20,848 nt of DNA. It comes from Acidobacteriota bacterium (lineage in GTDB: Bacteria; Acidobacteriota; Blastocatellia; Pyrinomonadales; Pyrinomonadaceae). The stretch lies in contig JAEWBM010000050.1 of assembly GCA_023391155.1 (NCBI GenBank), positions 1 to 20,848 on the forward strand. The letters run 5' to 3'. Under the pieces are notes generated by a model. That model worked only from the letters and a program-made list of their open reading frames with translations. It had not been told where the DNA came from and did not search any database. The translations under genes and the position numbers were made by a program. Positions 16,205 to 20,848 of the stretch are shown piece after piece (the stretch's first letter is position 1; every line of letters starts with the position of its first letter).

Positions 16205-17722
16205 TCAGTCGTTGATCCCGAAAAATTTCCTTAGAGAGTTGAGCACGCTTTTCTGCCTTTGCTCGGTGCTTGCGGCATCGGGTGTGGAATCAGGGCTAAG
16301 CAATTCCCGCCGCTCATCTACCAGCGAACTTATAGCCTCGGCCAGGGTTGGATTCTTTTCCAGGATCGGCTTTAATGCCGACGAGCGTATTTCGAGGACC
16401 TCGGTCTCTTCCTCGGCGGCGACGGTCGCTGAACGCGGTTCGCCGGTGAGCAGGCTCATTTCGCCGAAGAAGTCGTTCGCTCCCAAATGGCTGACGGTCC
16501 GGACGCCCTCCTTTACCGGGACCTGCACTTTTACCGAGCCCCGGGTAATGATAAACATCGAATTTCCCTCGCCGCCGCGGCGAACGATCGCTTCGCCCGG
16601 GGCGAAGATGCGCTTCTTAGAACTGCGGGCGATCGCCTCCAATTCGTTATCGGAAAGCGGCTGGAAGATCGGAACGCGGGCGACCTGCTCCGCGACCCGT
16701 TCGGTATATTCCTCCACACCCGGACGGCGCTCGTGCTCCTCCATATAGACCGTGCGGGTGGGATAAGCGAAATCGATCCCCTCCCGTTGAAACACATACC
16801 AGATCCGCTGGCGGATCAGGGCGTCGGTCTCGTTGTGCTTTGCATAATCCTCGCACCAATACTTCACTTCCCATTCGATGCCTAGATCCGATAGCTCACG
16901 TATGCGGACGACCGGGCGCATCTTTTGCGAGACGTTCTCGACCTGACGCACGGCATCTCGGACGGACTGGATCGTCCGGGTCGGTGAATTGTCGAAGCGG
17001 GTCGAAAAGAAGACCAGTCTCGCGTTTAGATTGTCGCGCGGGGCGACCTCAATCGTTTCTTTGCCCAGTACCGCGTTGCTGATGACCAATAGCTTATTCT
17101 GAAACGTCCGGATCTTTACCCCCCGCCAAGAAACGCTCTCGACCTTTCCCATTCCTTGGTTCGTGATAGCCACGACGTCTCCGACCTGAAACGGCTGGTC
17201 TGCCTGCAGCGCGATCCCGGCAAAAAGATTGCCGAGCGTATCCTGCAAAGCAAGGCCGACGACGATGCCCACGATCGTCGAGCCGGTAAAGAGAGCCGTT
17301 AGCTGAACATTCGGATACTGCGATTGGAAGATGATGAAAAACGCGACGATATATACGATGATCGACAGGATCGTGCGGATCAGGGAAGTGATCTCGCCTT
17401 CGGCCGAGCCGCGGAGAGCGGTGGCAAAGATCAAATGAAAGACGATCCGGACAATGAAGATGACGAGGGCCATCCACAGAAGGATCTTGAGGATATTGAA
17501 CAGGTTAAATACCAGCCCGAGCGTGGTGGCGGTGGTTATATGCGGCGAGGCTCCTTCAGCGGTGACAACGCTTCCGTCGGCGAGGACCGTAAGTCCGAAA
17601 TATGCATAGATCCAATCGCGAAGAGCGGTTTCGACAAAGGGCAGAATCGTAATGACAAGAATGATCGCCGCCGCGAAGGCGAGCATAACGATCAGCTTTT
17701 TCTGCGAAACGGAAACAGGCAT
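16205..17722 (-). CDS. MscS-family channel with C-terminal cyclic-nucleotide-binding domain
   Basis: 505-aa inner-membrane protein. Hydrophobic segments lie at about 9-30, 64-100 and 112-133. The pore-lining TM3-like helix is at about 140-172 (VGIVVGLALQDTLGNLFAG), followed by the MscS beta domain (FQVGDVV, GVKIRTFQNKLLVISNAVL) and cytoplasmic domain to about 325. Residues 348-465 form a cNMP-binding domain with the phosphate-binding cassette FFGEMSLLTGEPRSATV. E421 and R430 are retained, as expected for cAMP or cGMP binding. Related bacterial CNG-type MscS channels are gated mainly by cyclic nucleotides rather than tension. It lies 12 nt after the NRAMP gene on the same transcript. Confidence 0.93.
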   Translation of the reverse strand: MPVSVSQKKLIVMLAFAAAIILVITILPFVETALRDWIYAYFGLTVLADGSVVTAEGASPHITTATTLGLVFNLFNILKILLWMALVIFIVRIVFHLIFATALRGSAEGEITSLIRTILSIIVYIVAFFIIFQSQYPNVQLTALFTGSTIVGIVVGLALQDTLGNLFAGIALQADQPFQVGDVVAITNQGMGKVESVSWRGVKIRTFQNKLLVISNAVLGKETIEVAPRDNLNARLVFFSTRFDNSPTRTIQSVRDAVRQVENVSQKMRPVVRIRELSDLGIEWEVKYWCEDYAKHNETDALIRQRIWYVFQREGIDFAYPTRTVYMEEHERRPGVEEYTERVAEQVARVPIFQPLSDNELEAIARSSKKRIFAPGEAIVRRGGEGNSMFIITRGSVKVQVPVKEGVRTVSHLGANDFFGEMSLLTGEPRSATVAAEEETEVLEIRSSALKPILEKNPTLAEAISSLVDERRELLSPDSTPDAASTEQRQKSVLNSLRKFFGIND

Positions 17723-17734
17723 AAATCAGCAGTG

Positions 17735-19042
17735 CTAAAACATATCAGCGATCGTCATGCCAATCAACATCAGCGACAGCGTTGAGACGACGAGAGTTAT
17801 CGTGATCGCTGCTGCATTGAAAACGCGCGAGTTCACGTGCTCGCCCATGATCTCGGGGTTATTCACAAGCTTGAGGATCGCGCCCAGGATGACCGGAAGC
17901 AGGAGGCCGTTGACGCATTGGGTAAAGACGAGCAGCTTTATCTGCGGGATCCCGGGGATAAGCGCAACGATCGAGCCGATGACGATGAGCGCGGTGAAAA
18001 TGCCGAGAAAGATCGGGGCCTCTCGAAAGCTCCGCGATAATCCCTTTTCAAAACCCAGGGCCTCGCTCATCGAATATGCCGTCGCCAGCGGCAGAACGCC
18101 CATCGCCAGCATCGCCGCGCCGAAAAGCCCGATGGCGAAGAGATATTTTGCGTAAACGCCAACGACGGGAACAAGGGCGTTGGCGGCCGTTGCGGCAGAA
18201 TCGACCTCGGTGATCCCGGCGGCGTGGAGCGTCGCGCCGGTTGAAATAACAATAAAAACAGCGATTATTACGGCGAAGGTCGTGCCGACGATAACGTCCG
18301 CCCGTGCGAGCGGGAGGTCGTCGGCATCCAATCCCTTTTCGACGACGGAGGATTGCACGTAAACCTGCATGAACGGCGTTATCGTCGTTCCGATCAACGC
18401 CATAACGACAAAAAGGTAAACCGTGTCGAAAGTAAACGTTGGCCGGGTAAACCCGCGGGCGACCTCGCCCCATTGTGGTTCGGAGAGAAATGCCGAGAAG
18501 ATATAACTAAGAAAAACGAGCGAGAGCGCGAGAAAGACGGCCTCAACGCGCTTTTGCGTCCCTTTAACGACCAGCCACCAGATCAGAGCGGCGGTCACGG
18601 GGACCGCCAGATAGCGGGGGATGCCGAGAAGCTCTGATGCCTGGGCGATGCCGACGAATTCGGAGATGATCACGCCGGTGTTGGCGACGAGCAGCGCGAG
18701 CATGACGATCGCCGTCCAGCGCACGCCGAATTGCTCGCGGATCAGGTCCGCCAGGCCCTGGCCGGTGACTACGCCCATTCGAACGCACATTTCCTGCACG
18801 ACGATCAGCGAGATGACCATGGGGATGAACGCCCACAGCAGCCCGTAGCCGTAGCCGGCGCCTACAGACGAATAAGTGGCGATGCCGCTTGCGTCATTCC
18901 CCGCGTTGGCGGCGATCATTCCTGGGCCGAGAATTGCGAGATAGGTTACGAACCGATATTCAGACAAACCCCGCCTGACGCGCGAAGGGAACCGCCCGAG
19001 CTTTTCGATCGCCGTCTTTGGTGAGAATCGTGTAAGGAACAT
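17735..19042 (-). CDS. NRAMP-family (divergent clade) divalent metal transporter
   Basis: 435-aa polytopic membrane protein with about 11 hydrophobic segments and a LeuT-like NRAMP layout. The TM1 motif reads GNDASGIATYS (48-58), where canonical NRAMPs have DPGN. The TM6 motif reads GTTITPFMQVYVQSS, where canonical members have a Met-Pro-His. The metal-coordinating Asp (D50) is kept, but the TM1 Asn and the soft TM6 Met ligand are not obvious. The protein thus fits a divergent NRAMP-related group. Preference for Mg2+ or Mn2+ over Fe2+ would be an inference from the lost Met. It is the first gene of a two-gene operon with the CNBD-MscS channel. No Shine-Dalgarno is visible upstream of the ATG. 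Confidence 0.88.
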   Translation of the reverse strand: MFLTRFSPKTAIEKLGRFPSRVRRGLSEYRFVTYLAILGPGMIAANAGNDASGIATYSSVGAGYGYGLLWAFIPMVISLIVVQEMCVRMGVVTGQGLADLIREQFGVRWTAIVMLALLVANTGVIISEFVGIAQASELLGIPRYLAVPVTAALIWWLVVKGTQKRVEAVFLALSLVFLSYIFSAFLSEPQWGEVARGFTRPTFTFDTVYLFVVMALIGTTITPFMQVYVQSSVVEKGLDADDLPLARADVIVGTTFAVIIAVFIVISTGATLHAAGITEVDSAATAANALVPVVGVYAKYLFAIGLFGAAMLAMGVLPLATAYSMSEALGFEKGLSRSFREAPIFLGIFTALIVIGSIVALIPGIPQIKLLVFTQCVNGLLLPVILGAILKLVNNPEIMGEHVNSRVFNAAAITITLVVSTLSLMLIGMTIADMF

Positions 19043-19062
19043 CGGCCACGCTTATTAAGTGT

Positions 19063-19176
19063 TAAATGATAGATGATAAATGAGAAATGAGGAAAGGGGA
19101 GCGGGGGAGATGAGAGATGGGAAATGAGAAATGAGAAATGAGAAATGAGAAATGAGAAATGATAGATGACAGATGA
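19063..19176. repeat. Heptamer array 1 (GAAATGA-type)
   Basis: Six perfect tandem copies of GAAATGA at 19121-19162 are followed by TAGATGA and CAGATGA. Degenerate units (TAAATGA, TAGATGA, GAAATGA) also lie at 19063-19090. The 7-bp period does not fit a coding repeat. A tail ending GATCCGCGTTC follows at 19177-19217. Confidence 0.9.
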
Positions 19177-19280
19177 TAGATCCGTTCTTATCTGACTGAT
19201 CCGGCTGATCCGCGTTCAGCGGATGTCCTTTCAGATCCGTGTCTTCTTTCTGTGGATTCTGTGGTCGGATTTTTTCGTTT

Positions 19281-19353
19281 CTGCTTTTCTTCTTTCGTGG
19301 TTATCTTTTTCGTGGTTATTCGCGTAATTCGCGGGCGAAAGATTAGCCACGAA
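19281..19353. repeat. 73-bp direct repeat, copy A, with inverted arm
   Basis: Begins CTGCTTTTCTTCTTTCGTGG and is repeated at 19458-19530 with about seven mismatches. In copy A, bases to about 19372 (GCCACGAATTACACGAATTT...) are a degenerate reverse complement of 19309-19336 (TTCGTGGTTATTCGCGTAAT...), so a hairpin can form. Copy B lacks most of the right arm. Confidence 0.85.
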
Positions 19354-19386
19354 TTACACGAATTTCACGAAAGCGAACAACACTTA

Positions 19387-19421
19387 GCGTAACTTTGCGA
19401 AAAACTTTGCGTAACTTTGCG
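19387..19421. repeat. Short tandem GCGTAACTTT / GCGAAAAACTTT
   Basis: Three related units (GCGTAACTTT, GCGAAAAACTTT, GCGTAACTTT) end in GCGG. The period is about 10-12 bp. It lies between the two copies of the 73-bp repeat. Confidence 0.7.
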
Positions 19422-19457
19422 GTAAGAGAACCTGGGTCAAACGATGAGTGGTGATCT

Positions 19458-19530
19458 CTGCTTTTCTTCTTTCGTGGTTATCTTATTCGTGTTTATTCGC
19501 GTAATTCGCGGGCTAGGTATTAGCCACGAG
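19458..19530. repeat. 73-bp direct repeat, copy B
   Basis: About 90 percent identical to 19281-19353, offset by 177 bp. The match ends shortly after TTAGCCACGAG, without the full inverted right arm of copy A. It is followed at once by heptamer array 2. Confidence 0.85.
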
Positions 19531-19542
19531 TTCAGTCGAACA

Positions 19543-19570
19543 GTGACGAGTGATGAGTGACGAGTGATGA
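19543..19570. repeat. Heptamer array 2 (GTGAYGA-type)
   Basis: Four tandem heptamers, GTGACGA and GTGATGA alternating. A tail at 19571-19608 follows, ending TTGATCCGCGTTC, similar to the tail after array 1. Confidence 0.85.
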
Positions 19571-19643
19571 GAATCAAAGATCCGCCCCTATCCGGTTGAT
19601 CCGCGTTCTATCAAGTCGCAGCCACGGCCTGTGCCCCCCGGAA

Positions 19644-19928
19644 CTAATCCTCCGAGATGCGGTCGAGGATGGGGGGCTGAGGGCCTTCGAAATCCTGATA
19701 CTTTTTGCGGTCGCGGTCGGTGAACTCGACCATCAGCTCGAGATGTGAGCAGTGAAGACAGGCGAAGGCCTTTATCTTCCGATTGCCGATCGCCAGCATC
19801 CGCTTAAAATAAGACACCGAGGCCGGAACGAACAGAACGTCGCCGCCCGAAGACCCCTCCATCAGCGAACCGTCGACCATCGCCGTCGCCCCGCATCGCA
19901 CACACTCCATTCCGTCAGCATTCTTCAT
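19644..19928 (-). CDS. Small zinc-ribbon protein, function unknown
   Basis: 94-aa protein starting at the ATG at 19928. C9/C12 (CVRC) and C57/C60 (CLHC) form a likely four-Cys zinc ribbon, separated by a strand-rich segment and a short basic helix. The C-terminus is charged, ending PPILDRISED. No signal peptide or membrane segment is seen, so it is likely cytoplasmic. No Shine-Dalgarno is visible. An AT-rich TATATT (19941-19936) sits only 8-13 nt upstream, so the transcript could be nearly leaderless. Heptamer array 3 begins 21 nt upstream, inside its probable promoter. I do not recognise a named family. Confidence 0.7.
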   Translation of the reverse strand: MKNADGMECVRCGATAMVDGSLMEGSSGGDVLFVPASVSYFKRMLAIGNRKIKAFACLHCSHLELMVEFTDRDRKKYQDFEGPQPPILDRISED

Positions 19929-19948
19929 GAGAATAAATATACATGAAA

Positions 19949-20003
19949 GTGATGAGTGACGCGTGATGAGTGACGGAAATGAGAAATGAGAGATGAGAGA
20001 TGA
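19949..20003. repeat. Heptamer array 3 (mixed GTGATGA and GAAATGA types)
   Basis: Tandem units GTGATGA, GTGACGC, GTGATGA, GTGACGG, then GAAATGA, GAGATGA, GAGATGA. It combines both unit types of arrays 1 and 2. A tail to 20040 follows, ending CGATCCCCGTTC. Confidence 0.85.
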
Positions 20004-20057
20004 GAATTAAAGACTGCTCCCATCCGCCCGATCCCCGTTCAACCTACGACTCTAGCT

Positions 20058-20072
20058 GTCGCCTTTGGCGAC
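20058..20072. terminator. Short hairpin downstream of the 165-aa gene
   Basis: GTCGCC-TTT-GGCGAC, a 6-bp stem with a 3-nt loop, lies 8 nt past the stop codon of the minus-strand gene. No real T-tract follows on the minus strand, so terminator activity is only possible. Confidence 0.35.
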
Positions 20073-20080
20073 TTTATGAC

Positions 20081-20578
20081 CTACTTACCTTCTTCCTTAA
20101 GATCGGCGACGGTTACGCCGCGGGTTTCGAATTCGGCGACGATCTGGCGATAGTTCTTGTCGCCGAGCTTCATCACGGCATAGTCCGTCTCGGTCTGAAC
20201 GGTCATCCAGTGTTTCTTTTTCTTTATAAATAGAAAGGGCAGAGCAAAAAGCCCGATCACCAGCGCAGCCGCAATGGCGCCGCCGGCCGAGAGCATCGGC
20301 TTTTTCGAATAGGAATGGTCCGCCTGTTTGATGTCGGCATAGGCAAACTCTCTCGTCGCATCGGCAAAGCTCTTCTTATCCGGCACAACGCGAAAGCCTT
20401 CCTGCTCAAAGATGATATCGGCATCCGTTTCCACGGATTTCTTTCCTTTTGTAACGACCAGCTCGATCTCATAGGCCGGCGCCGTTTGGGCAAAGGCCGA
20501 GGTAAGGGTTAACAGCGAAACGCACACAAGCGCGGCCATGCCCCTCCTCAAACGGGCAGCGGGGGAAATTATTGACAT
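20081..20578 (-). CDS. Exported/membrane protein, possible split PH-like domain
   Basis: 165-aa protein. The ATG at 20578 has AAGGAG 9 nt upstream. An N-terminal signal peptide (hydrophobic ALVCVSLLTLTSAFAQ) is followed by a strand-rich segment (about 36-90: YEIELVVTKGKKS, ADIIFEQEGFRVVPD, FAYADIKQAD). Next come one hydrophobic helix (about 97-118) with a KKKK end, and a final segment (HWMTVQTETDYAVMKL, then helix KNYRQIVAEFETRG). The two flanking parts together look like the strands and final helix of a PH/GRAM-like fold interrupted by a membrane helix. This is inference. I do not recognise a named family. Confidence 0.65.
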   Translation of the reverse strand: MSIISPAARLRRGMAALVCVSLLTLTSAFAQTAPAYEIELVVTKGKKSVETDADIIFEQEGFRVVPDKKSFADATREFAYADIKQADHSYSKKPMLSAGGAIAAALVIGLFALPFLFIKKKKHWMTVQTETDYAVMKLGDKNYRQIVAEFETRGVTVADLKEEGK

Positions 20579-20623
20579 TTTGTTTAACTCCTTAAGCTTT
20601 AGTGGGTGTCGATTGGACGAGCA

Positions 20624-20653
20624 AGTTTAATCCCACCCGATAAACATAGTCAA
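20624..20653 (-). promoter_or_regulatory. Sigma70-type promoter of the 165-aa gene
   Basis: On the minus strand, TTGACT (20653-20648) and TAAACT (20629-20624) are 18 nt apart. The -35 matches 5 of 6 bases and the -10 matches 4 of 6. The start codon is about 45 nt downstream of the -10, with AAGGAG in between. Confidence 0.6.
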
Positions 20654-20694
20654 CCCTCAGCGGAAAGCAATTTAGGACGTACCTCAAATGGGGA

Positions 20695-20723
20695 TTGCGG
20701 AAAACCTCACGAGCGTGTAATAT
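20695..20723 (+). promoter_or_regulatory. Possible promoter of the 3'-edge gene
   Basis: TTGCGG (20695-20700) and TAATAT (20718-20723) are separated by 17 nt, divergent from the promoter at 20624-20653. The downstream ATG is at 20757. Confidence 0.4.
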
Positions 20724-20756
20724 TGCCCCAAATTCGTACACGTCCGGAAATCCCAA

Positions 20757-20848
20757 ATGCAAAATTCCCCAATCTCTATCTTCAAACTTTCCTGCGTCGG
20801 ATGCGGGGCCGCCTTAGAGATTGAACGTGGCAGCGAACGGCTCTCGTG
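20757..20848 (+). CDS. Start of a zinc-ribbon protein, cut by window end
   Basis: An open frame from the ATG at 20757 runs 30 codons to the window edge without a stop. It contains SCVGCGAALEIERGSERLS: a CxxCG knuckle at residues 13-16 followed by a strand, as at the start of many zinc-ribbon proteins. A possible promoter lies upstream. A weak GGAA is the only Shine-Dalgarno-like element. The rest of the protein is outside the window, so function cannot be stated. Confidence 0.55.
   Translation, partial: MQNSPISIFKLSCVGCGAALEIERGSERLS

Larger units (their letters stand above)
19043..19643. other. Gene-free, repeat-rich intergenic region
   Basis: No convincing gene is seen on either strand. 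Most of it consists of simple or dispersed repeats: heptamer arrays, a 73-bp direct repeat with an inverted arm, and a TTTGCG tandem. The stretch nearest 19042 must hold the NRAMP promoter, but no strong hexamer pair stands out. Confidence 0.7.

Noticed and set aside
16199..16205. A terminator between the convergent TPR and MscS genes
   Set aside because: Only 5 nt separate the stops, and no stable hairpin with a T-tract is visible.
19063..20003. Regular repeats suggestive of a CRISPR array
   Set aside because: Units are 7 bp and strictly tandem with no spacers, and no cas gene is present.
20606..20824. Plus-strand open frame of 72 codons near the window end
   Set aside because: Overlaps the divergent promoter region and the better-supported CxxCG start at 20757 in another frame.

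Overview
The window reads as a chromosomal segment of a Gram-negative-type, moderately GC-rich bacterium. The mix of genes suggests an Acidobacteriota-like organism, possibly Blastocatellia. The pointers are a BamD-like outer-membrane assembly protein, secreted TPR proteins, a soluble PASTA protein, a Fur gene tied to a ferredoxin-like protein, and intergenic heptamer and 'CACGAATTACACGAA'-type repeats. This placement is inference; no rRNA or other phylogenetic marker is present. Coding density is high, and only about 600 bp near 19.0-19.6 kb lacks genes.

Region 1 (119-6018, + strand) is a housekeeping cluster: fmt, trhO (tRNA U34 hydroxylase), rsmB, a single-PASTA membrane protein, rpe, and a BamD-like TPR protein, closed by a clear intrinsic terminator at 6050-6076. 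The order fmt-rsmB-PASTA-rpe matches the Bacillus-type fmt-rsmB-prpC-prkC-rsgA-rpe cluster. Here the phosphatase, the kinase part and the GTPase are absent, and only a PASTA domain on a membrane anchor remains. Region 2 (6095-9421) holds a secreted 705-aa TPR protein converging on a secreted M48 metalloprotease across a shared hairpin terminator. The M48 gene has a good sigma70-like promoter.

Region 3 (9693-13217) is one large orphan P-loop ATPase of 1174 aa with BrxC/PglY/DUF6079-like features (GxxGVGKSH, YPLHP). No other BREX gene is present. Region 4 (13260-16199) is a compact + strand group: a Rossmann/DUF2520 protein, a Fur-family regulator, a ferredoxin-like protein that has lost one of four cluster cysteines, and a membrane-anchored TPR protein started by TTG. 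Region 5 (16205-19042, - strand) is a two-gene operon: a non-canonical NRAMP-type metal transporter followed by an MscS channel with a C-terminal cyclic-nucleotide-binding domain.

Region 6 (19043-20848) is repeat-rich. It has three heptamer arrays, each followed by a related tail ending in GATCCGCGTTC or a close variant, and a 73-bp direct repeat. Around these lie a small zinc-ribbon protein, a secreted/membrane protein with a possible split PH-like fold, and the start of another zinc-ribbon gene cut by the window edge.

No complete defence, CRISPR, phage or transposon system is visible. The most promising unexplained items are the kinase-less PASTA protein in the PrkC position, the orphan BrxC-like ATPase, the three-cysteine ferredoxin, and the modular intergenic repeats.
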